Positions 7,391 through 15,474 of a stretch of 32,040 nt of DNA are shown piece after piece; position 1 is the stretch's first letter; every line of letters starts with the position of its first letter. The DNA is taken from NCBI GenBank assembly GCA_943354555.1, contig CALRCM010000010.1, positions 1-32,040 on the forward strand, written 5' to 3'. A model generated the notes under the pieces. The model was not told where the DNA came from. It ran no database searches and saw nothing but the letters and a program-made list of their open reading frames with translations. A program made the translations under genes and the position numbers. This DNA is from Candidatus Peribacteria bacterium. Its GTDB lineage: Bacteria; Patescibacteriota; Gracilibacteria; Peribacterales; Peribacteraceae.

Positions 7391-10173
7391 ACGTCCGCAG
7401 AGAGAACAAATCGCTCACTTTTCCGGGAGAAGTGTGGATTCACATAAGGGTCATTTTGCATAAGCATTGGCCACTTTTTCAGTAATGCCAGATGTGACCG
7501 ATCGTGTGGGCAGTATTTGGGACGTGTGGCCGATTCATGGTGGTACAAGACCGCATGCGGGGTCCAGGCAGTACGGTATCCCTTTTCCCTGATCTTCAGG
7601 CAGTAGTCCACGTCGTTGTAGCCAACGGGGAAGCATTCTTCATCCAGCCCTCCTACCTCTTGAAAGCATGTTTTTCGCGTGAGCATACATGCGGCAGTAA
7701 CAGCAGCGCAGTTTCGCAATACACGGTTGCTGTAGCGGTACCCCCAGGCGTTGCCTGGGATATATTTGTTGGTATTGGCAGCAGTGGTTTCTAGAAGTGA
7801 CACTCCTCCATGCTGAATGGTGTGATCCGGATAGAGTAATTTTGCGCCAACAGCACCAATGTGCTTGTCCATCAAGAGAACTCCCACCATTTCTTCCAAC
7901 CATGTTGGCGTGATGATTTCCGTGTCGTCATTCAGGAAGAGCAGTAGCTCTGTTGGTGATTTTTCCACTGCGGCATTGATAAGACGGGAAAAATTGAATT
8001 CGGGAGTGTTGATGTTGATAACGTGAAGTGATTGTTTATGCAAAAACTTCAGTGTAGCGGGATCCGATATCCCGTTATCGACGATCAGAAATGTGAACGG
8101 TACTGCAGATGTAGTTTTTTGGATGGATTGTATGCATTGCTGGAGAAGATTTCCTTTTCCTTTCGTAGGAATGATGATGGTTACGGGATTCTTTGGGGGA
8201 GGAGTGAATGCAATGCGATATATACCCAAACCCGCAGCTTCGGCGCTTTCGGCATACTCCGCAGACGCCGGTGCTCCTCTGCGTATCAGCGCTTCCTGTA
8301 CCGCGAGGCGTCCACGCTCAAGACTTATGGGATTTTTGGATGCAGATTGCGGTACATTCCGCCAATGGTAAAGAATTTCGGGAATGTGGGCGATGCGCTG
8401 GGTTGTCTCGGAGAGGCGCAGAAAAAAATCATAGTCTTGTGCCCCATCAAAAGCTGTTCGATAGCCATCGAGTTCCTGGAATAGGGTTCTTCGTATGATT
8501 TTCCAATGACCGACATAGCAAAAAGAAAGGAGAAGCTCGGGGCTCCAGTCCGGTTTAAATGCCGGCGCATATCGCCAGCCCTTTTCATCCATCAGATCAT
8601 CATCTGTATAGAGGGCGTCCAAAGGCACCGCTGCGTTTTGCAAAAAAGATGCTACTTTTTCCAGTGCATTAAGTTCCAGTACATCGTCGTGATCGAGAAA
8701 CGCGACATACTCGCCTGTAGCAAGAGAAGCACCGACATTCGTTGCAGTACTGATACCACCGCGTATATGTAGCCTTTTGAAGCGAATTTTATGTGGAAAT
8801 ACTTCTGCAAATTCCTTAGCAATTTTTTCTGGGAGAGGGGAGCTTGAACCATCGTCAACCAGAATGAGTTCCCAGTGGAGGTATGTTTGCTCCACGACGG
8901 AATTCAGCGCTTTGCGCAGGAAAATTTCGTCGGAGTTATACAGAGTCACGATGATGGAAATAGTCGGCGTTGAGGAAAGTTCGTTTGCAGCTCTTCTGCT
9001 TGAGGCTACGCGTTGTGGAGAGAGCCAGTGCATCTGTTGCCATTTTGTATAATCCTCATCTGAAATATTTTCAGGGATGAAGGTTTGTGGTTGCTCCATT
9101 ATTTTTTCAGGTTTGGCATCTGTTTTCTTTGTAAAAAAAGATCGCAGAAAATATTCTGCTTGCCGGATCGGATGTGTGAATCTCCAGCTTTTTGAGTGCA
9201 TGATTCGTTCCAAGGTTTGCTCTTTGATGGATAGATGGTGGATGTTCTCTTCAAGCGCTATACGGGTTTGCTCATACTCTTGTTCAAGCGCTATATGAGC
9301 GTGCTTCATACGCTCCAGATCTCTTTCGGCTTCCTTCCATTTTTCCTCAAATGCTTTTGCAAGGTTTTCAGCCACCTGCGCTTGATGCAGGACATCATTA
9401 CACTGATTTTCGAAATACCCCCGTGTCAGCATCTCGCGCACTCGATCCATTTCGAGGGATTCCATATGCGCAAAGTGATTGCCAGTGCACTGCAGAGACA
9501 TGCAAAAATCTTTCAGTCGGGTGTTTTTTGCAAGGAGTTGCTTAGAAACAATAATAGTCAAACCGTGAAAGCCGGGGATGCGGATGCAGAGCATTTCTTG
9601 CTCTGATTTCTTCATAAAGTCTTCGACAGCCGCATGTACTCCATTTTGGGGGCCACCTTCTTCGATCGCATTACAGTGCGATGGATTAATCTTTCCAAGA
9701 GCTCCATCTAATTGGACGCCCTTTTTGGCATACGGTTTACGGTATGCATGCGGGATATCAGAAGGATCATAATAGAGATCGCGGTGTGCATATGGCCAGC
9801 CGGTATCATGCAGGAACATCACCGGAGGAAATCCGGATTGTCCGATTTTTTTCTGTAAAAGAAGAAGCTCATGGTAGACGGTGTACCAATTGTGGTCTCC
9901 GTCGATCAGTACGGCGTCGCACTTTGGAAGGAGGGGGAGTACCTCCAGGCTCTTTTTCCTGTGAAAAGTGCATATCTGATAGTGCTCTTGCTCCCACTCT
10001 GCAAGAGAACAGCTTGGATTCGGGTCAATCGCATGGAGAAAGCCATCATGTTCCTTGCAGTACTGCAGGATGTTTTTTGTATTCTTTCCTTCTCCAATGC
10101 CGATTTCCACGATGGTACGGGTGCAGGAAAGATCCAGTGTCGGCCTGATAACAGTGTCCCAAAATCTATACAT
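7387..10173 (-). CDS. methyltransferase / coiled-coil / double GT2 glycosyltransferase fusion
   Basis: About 928 aa from the preferred Met at 10173. Residues 1-215 form a class I methyltransferase-like domain (IVEIGIGEGKNT, then DAVLIDGDHNWYTVYHEL, resembling Methyltransf_24/CmcI-type). Residues about 245-335 are highly charged and heptad-like (coiled coil), ending in SKSWRFTHPIR. Residues about 412-640 are a GT2 GT-A domain (ISIIVTLYNS, LVDDGSSS, DHDD as the metal-binding acidic motif). Residues about 663-900 are a second GT2 domain (VTIIIPTKG, FLNDDTE, GYNDVDYCLKI). It would transfer sugars, and possibly methylate, in glycan assembly. The longest ORF runs from 10374 but would overlap the divergent methyltransferase by 159 nt, so a start at 10173 is favoured. 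It is the first gene of the minus operon. No Shine-Dalgarno sequence is visible. Confidence 0.85.
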   Translation of the reverse strand: MYRFWDTVIRPTLDLSCTRTIVEIGIGEGKNTKNILQYCKEHDGFLHAIDPNPSCSLAEWEQEHYQICTFHRKKSLEVLPLLPKCDAVLIDGDHNWYTVYHELLLLQKKIGQSGFPPVMFLHDTGWPYAHRDLYYDPSDIPHAYRKPYAKKGVQLDGALGKINPSHCNAIEEGGPQNGVHAAVEDFMKKSEQEMLCIRIPGFHGLTIIVSKQLLAKNTRLKDFCMSLQCTGNHFAHMESLEMDRVREMLTRGYFENQCNDVLHQAQVAENLAKAFEEKWKEAERDLERMKHAHIALEQEYEQTRIALEENIHHLSIKEQTLERIMHSKSWRFTHPIRQAEYFLRSFFTKKTDAKPEKIMEQPQTFIPENISDEDYTKWQQMHWLSPQRVASSRRAANELSSTPTISIIVTLYNSDEIFLRKALNSVVEQTYLHWELILVDDGSSSPLPEKIAKEFAEVFPHKIRFKRLHIRGGISTATNVGASLATGEYVAFLDHDDVLELNALEKVASFLQNAAVPLDALYTDDDLMDEKGWRYAPAFKPDWSPELLLSFCYVGHWKIIRRTLFQELDGYRTAFDGAQDYDFFLRLSETTQRIAHIPEILYHWRNVPQSASKNPISLERGRLAVQEALIRRGAPASAEYAESAEAAGLGIYRIAFTPPPKNPVTIIIPTKGKGNLLQQCIQSIQKTTSAVPFTFLIVDNGISDPATLKFLHKQSLHVININTPEFNFSRLINAAVEKSPTELLLFLNDDTEIITPTWLEEMVGVLLMDKHIGAVGAKLLYPDHTIQHGGVSLLETTAANTNKYIPGNAWGYRYSNRVLRNCAAVTAACMLTRKTCFQEVGGLDEECFPVGYNDVDYCLKIREKGYRTAWTPHAVLYHHESATRPKYCPHDRSHLALLKKWPMLMQNDPYVNPHFSRKSERFVLSADV

Positions 10174-10203
10174 AGAGGAGGCAAAGCGTAACAGAGAGTA
10201 TGG

Positions 10204-10209
10204 TAGACT
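10204..10209 (+). promoter_or_regulatory. extended -10 promoter, divergent methyltransferase
   Basis: TGG-TAGACT has the extended -10 form TGnTAnnnT. The gap to the ATG at 10216 is only 6 nt, so the transcript would be leaderless. No clear -35 is seen. Confidence 0.4.
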
Positions 10210-10215
10210 AGTATC

Positions 10216-11127
10216 ATGAGTTCGGCTTTGAGCAAGAAAGACATCGTTTGTTCGAAAAAAAGCATTATTGATCGCTATGGCGAATGGGTTGGATACAATA
10301 TTCATCTTTCCCATGGTATTTATACGAAGGGCGCGGACGTATCTGCTGGTGTGCAGGAGCGGAGATACCTCCAAGTGATCGCGGATCTGTTGCGTAAGCC
10401 TTTTGCCGACTTACGCATTCTTGATCTTGGGTGTCTGGAAGACGGAGTGGCCATTGAATGTGGAATGCAAGGGGCGGAGGTAGTTGGCATCGATGGACGG
10501 GCAGCACACATCGCAAAAGCTCGCTGGACTGCGGAAGTCCTTGGTTTAGAACGCGTGCAGCTTTGGCAGGATGATGTTCGCAATATCACGCTTCAGAAGT
10601 ATGGATCTTTTGATGTGATTTTTTGCCTGGGTCTTTTGTATCACTTGGATGCTCCATCGCTTCTGCCGTTTCTTCGCAGTATCTATGGCATGACGGATAG
10701 CATTGCTATGTTCGATACACATGTAAGTCTTGGGCCGGAAACTTCCTTTGAAGATGGAGGGAAAACGTACTACGGGAGGATTATGTCAGAACATCGTGAG
10801 GGCGCATCGGATGAGGAAAAACTGTCGAGTGTATGGGCATCTCTCAATAATCATGAGAGTTTTTGGTTCACGCGTACTTCACTCTTTAATGCATTGTGTC
10901 ATGCAGGTTTTTCATCGGCATATGAGAATCACGTTCCTATTATTCCTGCGGCACTCTATCTCGATCGGTGCACTGTACTTGCACTAAAGAGAAGTCCCGT
11001 TACGCTGCGATCGGTTCCTCCTGCGTGTGTATCTTGCGTGTGTGAGGGGGCGCCAGAGATAGATTCCTCAAGCAGACACCAGCTTCCACCGCAGCCCCTC
11101 TACGCATACCCGCCCTATAGTGGGTAA
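10216..11127 (+). CDS. class I SAM-dependent methyltransferase
   Basis: 303 aa. The N-terminal segment GEWVGYNIHLSHGIYTKG resembles the 'W-x-H-x-I-x-L-x-G-x-x-T' lead-in seen in CmoB-like and glycan-locus methyltransferases. Motif I is ILDLGCLEDGVAIECGMQGAEVVGID, motif II is VQLWQDDVRN and motif III is FDVIFCLGLLYHLDAPS. The substrate is unknown. It is transcribed away from the glycosyltransferase operon, from a short region that contains an extended -10. The last 40 residues (SCVCEGAPEIDSSSRHQLPPQPLYAYPPYSG) are low-complexity and not family-like. Its stop sits in a small GGTAATT...AATTACC inverted repeat, facing the convergent lysS gene. Confidence 0.82.
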   Translation: MSSALSKKDIVCSKKSIIDRYGEWVGYNIHLSHGIYTKGADVSAGVQERRYLQVIADLLRKPFADLRILDLGCLEDGVAIECGMQGAEVVGIDGRAAHIAKARWTAEVLGLERVQLWQDDVRNITLQKYGSFDVIFCLGLLYHLDAPSLLPFLRSIYGMTDSIAMFDTHVSLGPETSFEDGGKTYYGRIMSEHREGASDEEKLSSVWASLNNHESFWFTRTSLFNALCHAGFSSAYENHVPIIPAALYLDRCTVLALKRSPVTLRSVPPACVSCVCEGAPEIDSSSRHQLPPQPLYAYPPYSG

Positions 11128-11160
11128 TTGCTGAGAATTACCGCAAGGATCCAACGGATA

Positions 11161-13365
11161 TCACAATCCGATACTTGCAGAGGCTCCCTTCATTGCTTCA
11201 AGAGTAATGCCCACAAATTCGTCGAGTGGGATCCCCAATAATGTGTCGCATTGTTTGATCTGTTCACGATCGACCTGTGCTGCGAAGGATTTATCCTTTA
11301 GTTTCTTGGTCACGCTCTTTACTTCGACATCGGCGATCTTCTTACTTGGCCTAACGTACGTCACCGCGATGATAAAGCCCGTAAGCTCGTCGACACAGTA
11401 GAGGCATTTTCGCAGCATCGTATCCAGTGGATACGTAGCTCCATACTTGCTCTGGTAGTGTGCACGGATATCCCCGAGGAGCTCATCCGGCGCCTTTATT
11501 GTCTTCAGAAGATGAGCAAGTGTGTCTCCGCAGTGCGCTTCATAGTCTTTGTCGAGCTTGTCCCAGTCGAGATCATGGAGCATGCCGGCGACTTTCCACG
11601 TCTGCGAGTCTCCACCGAATTTTTTGGCGAGGGCTTCCATTGCGGCACCTGTCGCAACAAGATGAGCACGGGTCTGGTCTGTATGTTCTTCCAAAAGTCC
11701 ATGTGCAGCAGGAAGAAGATGGCCGTAGTCGGCGTGCTGGAGGAGGGGAGTGGTAGATGCATCCATAGGTGTGGTTGAAGAAGACGAAGAAGACGAAGAA
11801 GACGAAGAGGACGAAGAGGACGAAGAGGACGAAGAGGAATCCGTCTTTTTATTCTTCTTCGTCTTTTTCGTCCTATTATCAATATTTTTATTACCATCTT
11901 CCTGCTTTCCCAACGGCTTCATGAGCGGGAACAGCACCACATCCCGCAAATTACTTTGCTGCGTAAGAAGGGCCACGATACGGTCGATGCCCATGCCCCA
12001 GCCCGAACACGGTGGGCAGCCGTACGAGAGTGCTGTGACGAAGTCATCGTCTTTACGATGTGCGTCTCCGTCCCCGCCGGCCGAAGCTTTGGCTTGCTGG
12101 GAAAATCGCTCGTCTTGGTCGACGGGATCGACGAGCTCGCTATAGGCGTTAACGATTTCCCATCCTCCGACGACGAGCTGGAAGCGGTCGGTGATGAGTG
12201 GGTTTTCATCATTGCGGCGCGCAAGAGGGGAGAGATCGATCGGGTGACCGGTGATAAATGTCGGTTGGATGAGCTTTGGACGGCTGACCTTCTTATATAA
12301 CTGGTCGATGAGATTTCCGCGTCCGAGTTTTTCTACGGGGACATCGAGCTGTATCCATTTTTCTTTCATGGCTCGTCGGAGATCATCTGCAGTGGTACAC
12401 GTGTCAAAGTCGATGCCACAAGATTGAAGGATCGCTTCCCTGAGTGTTAGGCGGGGCCACGGGGGTTGGAAGTGGACCTCGGTGAGCTTCCCTTCACGAT
12501 CGGGGATTTTTACGGATGTTGTCCCGAGGAGCTCTGTCAGAACGGATTGCAGCATCTGCTCCGTAAATGCCATGTTGCGCTGGTAGTCCCAGTATGCAGC
12601 GTAGTGCTCGACCATGGTGAAATCTTGGAGATGTGATGGATCCAGTCCTTCATTGCGAAAGACCCGTCCAAGTTCAAAGACTCTGTCGAAACCTCCAACG
12701 AGACATTCCTTTAAATACGTTTCAGGGGCGATGCGCAGGTAGACATCAAGATCGTATGCGGCGTGGTGCGTTTGGAATGGTGATGCAAGTGCACCCGATG
12801 CGGCGTTGGTAAGGATGGGCGTTTCCATCTCCAAAAATCCGTGTTGCCAATAAAATTCCCGGATCTTGCGTATGAAATTACTACGAAAGGTGAAGCGTTC
12901 GAGAGTCGCGCGGTTGCTTAGAAGATCGAGATACCGCTGGCGCCAGAGCGTTTCCTGATCTGCGACTCCATGCCATTTCTCCGGCGGTTGACGGAGTGAT
13001 TTACTGAGCATCTGCAGCGTTGTGACAAGCACTGTCGGCTCGCCTTTTTGTGTCGTGAATCTCTCACCCGCAATACCGACGATGTCTCCAAGATCGATGG
13101 ATTTCATCGCATCCTTATAGATTTCTTTCCCGAGACGGTCTTCCTGCAAAAGAATCTGCACTCTGCCTGTGTGATCCTGGATCTGCCCGAATGCCATTTT
13201 TCCCATGTCGCGCCACAGCATGATCCGTCCCGCAATAGTTGCTGTTGTTCCGTCAGCAATGGAAGGGATTTCACTCGCTGTATGTGTTCGTTCAAACCGT
13301 GCAGCGTAGGGATTGATGCCCCGCTTGCGCAGCTCCGCTACTTTTTTGAGACGAAAGGGATCCAT
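11161..13365 (-). CDS. lysS: lysyl-tRNA synthetase fused to C-terminal HD domain
   Basis: 734 aa from the preferred Met at 13365 (MDPFRLKKVAELRKRGINPY, a family-like start; the ORF from 13476 adds 37 atypical residues). Residues 1 to about 490 are class II LysRS: an OB-fold anticodon domain, motif 1 near FLEMETPILTNAASGALASPF, motif 2 FRNEGLDPSHLQDFTMVEHY and motif 3 GWGMGIDRIVALL (455-467). It charges tRNA-Lys. A lysine-rich stretch and a 21-serine run (510-530) lead to a second domain (about 545-734) matching a normally free-standing HD hydrolase family: H568, HD597-598, D659, YCVDELTGFIIAV and VKSVTKKLKDKSFA. The HD ligands look intact, so activity on a phosphate ester or nucleotide is possible but unproven. 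No Shine-Dalgarno sequence is seen. Confidence 0.9.
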   Translation of the reverse strand: MDPFRLKKVAELRKRGINPYAARFERTHTASEIPSIADGTTATIAGRIMLWRDMGKMAFGQIQDHTGRVQILLQEDRLGKEIYKDAMKSIDLGDIVGIAGERFTTQKGEPTVLVTTLQMLSKSLRQPPEKWHGVADQETLWRQRYLDLLSNRATLERFTFRSNFIRKIREFYWQHGFLEMETPILTNAASGALASPFQTHHAAYDLDVYLRIAPETYLKECLVGGFDRVFELGRVFRNEGLDPSHLQDFTMVEHYAAYWDYQRNMAFTEQMLQSVLTELLGTTSVKIPDREGKLTEVHFQPPWPRLTLREAILQSCGIDFDTCTTADDLRRAMKEKWIQLDVPVEKLGRGNLIDQLYKKVSRPKLIQPTFITGHPIDLSPLARRNDENPLITDRFQLVVGGWEIVNAYSELVDPVDQDERFSQQAKASAGGDGDAHRKDDDFVTALSYGCPPCSGWGMGIDRIVALLTQQSNLRDVVLFPLMKPLGKQEDGNKNIDNRTKKTKKNKKTDSSSSSSSSSSSSSSSSSSSSSTTPMDASTTPLLQHADYGHLLPAAHGLLEEHTDQTRAHLVATGAAMEALAKKFGGDSQTWKVAGMLHDLDWDKLDKDYEAHCGDTLAHLLKTIKAPDELLGDIRAHYQSKYGATYPLDTMLRKCLYCVDELTGFIIAVTYVRPSKKIADVEVKSVTKKLKDKSFAAQVDREQIKQCDTLLGIPLDEFVGITLEAMKGASASIGL
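11776..11838. repeat. 9-bp serine-codon microsatellite in lysS
   Basis: About seven copies of a 9-bp unit (gaagaagac/gaagaggac on the + strand) encode 21 consecutive serines on the minus strand (TCG TCC TCT and TCG TCT TCT triplets). Every copy is in frame. The two unit variants are grouped into two blocks, which is the signature of replication slippage or unequal exchange. Confidence 0.95.
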
Positions 13366-13441
13366 AAGCGTTGCCAGAATAGCGTTTTTTCTGCGGTAGT
13401 CATATGTGATCGTTCTGTGGCGGACGGAGGTCGGTTTACAC

Positions 13442-14767
13442 ATGATATGGTTACTCTTTGTTACACTGGCGTTCATGTTCCGTGTTCAGCGTGTATGTCA
13501 TTGGTGCACCATGCTTATTCTCATGGTCTTCATCGCAGAAGCTGGGAGTTTTTTTGCATTGTCGATCATTCAGCGTGAGTTGTATTCCCTCCGCGACATA
13601 GAAGCAGCGCGACAGAAAAGAACAGGGGAAGAAAACATGATACCTCTCGAGGAGAAGGTTGATATCACCGCTAGTTTTGGTGAAGAACCAACTTCCCTTC
13701 ATCCCTATCTTGGGTTTTCTCTGACTCCACGAGTAGACGAACAGATTGGCTCTGGTACGGTCACCATGGATGAAATCGGGTTTTCCCCCTATGGAGGAGA
13801 GGTCTTCCGTTCAAGGGATCCGGATACTGTCATTGTGGGAATCGTTGGCGGATCCGTTGCCCATAATTTCGGGGCAGGAAACGGCGCCACTATTCTTTCG
13901 CAGATGTTGCAGCGGGATGAGCACTTCAAAGGAAAAGCATTTCGCTTTACGACAATGGCACTCGGCGGCTACAAGCAGCCACAGCAATTGATTGCGCTCA
14001 ACTATCTCCTCGTACTTGGGGCACAGTTTGATATCGTCATTGACCTCAGCGGTTTCAATGAAGTGACACTACCCTTCCACGAAAATATCCCTGTTGGTTT
14101 GCATCCCCTCTATCCGAGAAGTTGGCATTTGCTTGCTGGAGATCTTTCCTCCCATCATCTGGGTCTCATTGGGCGTATTGCTTGGCTCCGTCAACTTCGC
14201 AGTACTATTGCACAGTGGAGCAGATGGGGGATTTGTAATAAGAGTTATGTCTGTGGATTGGTATGGCATGTCTTCGACCATGGCATAGCGCAGGGTATAC
14301 TTTCGGCGAATGTCGCATTGATGATTCCTGATGGCGACGAAGGTGTAGATCCTATGTTTGCCGGTCCACCGTATGGCAAAAGTGGTACGGGTGCTGCTCT
14401 TAAAGTGATCGTAGCTAGCTGGAAAAACGGAGCGCAGCTTATGCAGGATCTCGGTCGGGCGCATAGTTTTCGTACATTCACATTCCTCCAGCCCAGTCCG
14501 TATTTTGGTAGTAAGCCGCGATCATCTCAAGAGCGTGAAATTCTTGTTCCTGGCAATTGGGCGGACATGCATGGTTCCCGGGGCTACCCGTTGCTGCAGG
14601 ATGCCGTAAAAGAGCTTGCGGATGCCGGATATTCTGCCGTTGATCTGACGGATGTTTTTCATGATCACCCCGAGCAGATCTACGTGGATTCCTGTTGCCA
14701 TGTTGGCGCTCGAGGTAATGAGATTCTTGCAGAGGCAATAGCAAGGGAGATTTTGAAAAGATGGTGA
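13442..14767 (+). CDS. membrane-anchored SGNH-family hydrolase/acyl-esterase
   Basis: 441 aa from the ATG at 13442, which has GGAGG 11 nt upstream; the longer ORF needs a GTG at 13406. Residues 1-42 are strongly hydrophobic, forming one or two membrane segments. The rest has the ordered SGNH/GDSL blocks: IVGIVGGSVAHNFG (about 132-145, block I serine), ALGGYKQPQQ (about 173-182, block II glycine), DLSGFNEV (about 201-208, block III GxN) and a C-terminal YVDSCCHVGARGNEIL (block V Asp/His). Spacing between the last Asp and His is one longer than the textbook DxxH. Such proteins add or remove acyl groups on cell-wall or capsule glycans outside the membrane. That fits the polysaccharide locus nearby, but the substrate is inferred. 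It is divergent from lysS and ends just before the ribosomal operon promoter. Confidence 0.75.
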   Translation: MIWLLFVTLAFMFRVQRVCHWCTMLILMVFIAEAGSFFALSIIQRELYSLRDIEAARQKRTGEENMIPLEEKVDITASFGEEPTSLHPYLGFSLTPRVDEQIGSGTVTMDEIGFSPYGGEVFRSRDPDTVIVGIVGGSVAHNFGAGNGATILSQMLQRDEHFKGKAFRFTTMALGGYKQPQQLIALNYLLVLGAQFDIVIDLSGFNEVTLPFHENIPVGLHPLYPRSWHLLAGDLSSHHLGLIGRIAWLRQLRSTIAQWSRWGICNKSYVCGLVWHVFDHGIAQGILSANVALMIPDGDEGVDPMFAGPPYGKSGTGAALKVIVASWKNGAQLMQDLGRAHSFRTFTFLQPSPYFGSKPRSSQEREILVPGNWADMHGSRGYPLLQDAVKELADAGYSAVDLTDVFHDHPEQIYVDSCCHVGARGNEILAEAIAREILKRW

Positions 14768-14773
14768 TACGTA

Positions 14774-14802
14774 TTGACGGCATTGGTGTTTGTCCCCACA
14801 AT
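14774..14802 (+). promoter_or_regulatory. sigma70-type promoter of ribosomal operon
   Basis: TTGACG (14774-14779), a 17-nt spacer and CACAAT (14797-14802) are close to consensus with ideal spacing. It lies just after the SGNH gene stop and implies a leader of about 60 nt before rplC, unlike the short leaders elsewhere. Confidence 0.65.
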
Positions 14803-14820
14803 GCCCGCGCTTACGTTCCA

Positions 14821-14849
14821 GTTCGGTGTTGTGTAGCAACGAGCCGAAC
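14821..14849 (+). promoter_or_regulatory. leader hairpin upstream of rplC
   Basis: GTTCGG-t-GTTG-tgtag-CAAC-gag-CCGAAC forms a two-part stem with a 1x3 internal loop, 19 nt before the rplC start and inside the predicted mRNA leader. It has no T-run, so it is not a terminator. A ribosomal-protein autoregulatory site is plausible but unproven. Confidence 0.5.
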
Positions 14850-14868
14850 CCAATGAACCTCCAAGCTT

Positions 14869-15474
14869 ATGTCAGGACTTATCGCCCGCAAACTCGGCAT
14901 GTCACGTGTGTTCCTCGATGGAGCAGCCGTTGCTGTCACCTACCTTCAGGTAGAGCCGAATATCATCGTCCGTACCAAGAACACAGAGAAGGACGGTTAC
15001 AACGCAATCATCCTCGGTATTGGCTTAAAGAAGATCAAAACGCGTAAAGGAAATGAATTAAAGAAGTTTGCACATCAAAAGGAGTGGCGTGTGGATTCTC
15101 TGGAAGGACTCGATACAGGAAAGGAGGTCACTATCGAGACGATCCCTGCAAAAACACTCGTTACGATTACCTCTATCAGCAAGGGAAAGGGTTTCCAGGG
15201 CACGATCAAGCGTCACCATTTCGCAGGAGGCCCCGCTTCACACGGATCGCACTTCAAACGCGAGCCGGGTTCTGTAGGAATGAGAGAAATGCCGGGACGC
15301 ATCCATAAAGGCAAGCGCATGGCAGGACACATGGGAAGCGAGCAGGTGACCGTTCACGGTCGTCCGGTTGTTGTTTGTGATACAGAAAAACGCGTTCTTG
15401 CCGTCAGAGGCCCTGTTCCGGGCCCAAATGGTTCCGCCGTTTTCCTTACTGTTGAATCCTTGCCCACCACATGA
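14869..15474 (+). CDS. rplC: 50S ribosomal protein L3
   Basis: 201 aa, start MSGLIARKLGMSRVF. The family hallmark loop is present (SKGKGFQGTIKRHHFAGGPASHGSHFKREPGS), as is HKGKRMAGHMGSEQVTV. L3 binds 23S rRNA early in assembly and its loop reaches the peptidyl-transferase centre. It is the first gene of the operon. The usual preceding gene, rpsJ (S10), is absent and an SGNH hydrolase sits there instead. The start has no Shine-Dalgarno sequence (aacctccaagctt precedes the ATG). The stop overlaps rplD as ATGA. Confidence 0.97.
   Translation: MSGLIARKLGMSRVFLDGAAVAVTYLQVEPNIIVRTKNTEKDGYNAIILGIGLKKIKTRKGNELKKFAHQKEWRVDSLEGLDTGKEVTIETIPAKTLVTITSISKGKGFQGTIKRHHFAGGPASHGSHFKREPGSVGMREMPGRIHKGKRMAGHMGSEQVTVHGRPVVVCDTEKRVLAVRGPVPGPNGSAVFLTVESLPTT

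Noticed and set aside
10174-10374. N-terminal 67 residues of the longest GT2-fusion ORF
   Set aside because: They overlap the start of the divergent methyltransferase, whose N-terminal motif is family-like; a later Met gives a cleaner layout.
11123-11142. Terminator between the methyltransferase and lysS
   Set aside because: The GGTAATT/AATTACC stem is AT-rich, includes the stop codon and has no T-run on either side.
11776-11838. An acidic DEE-repeat protein on the plus strand
   Set aside because: The plus-strand ORF (11750-12145) is a shadow of lysS; the minus frame is clearly coding on both sides.
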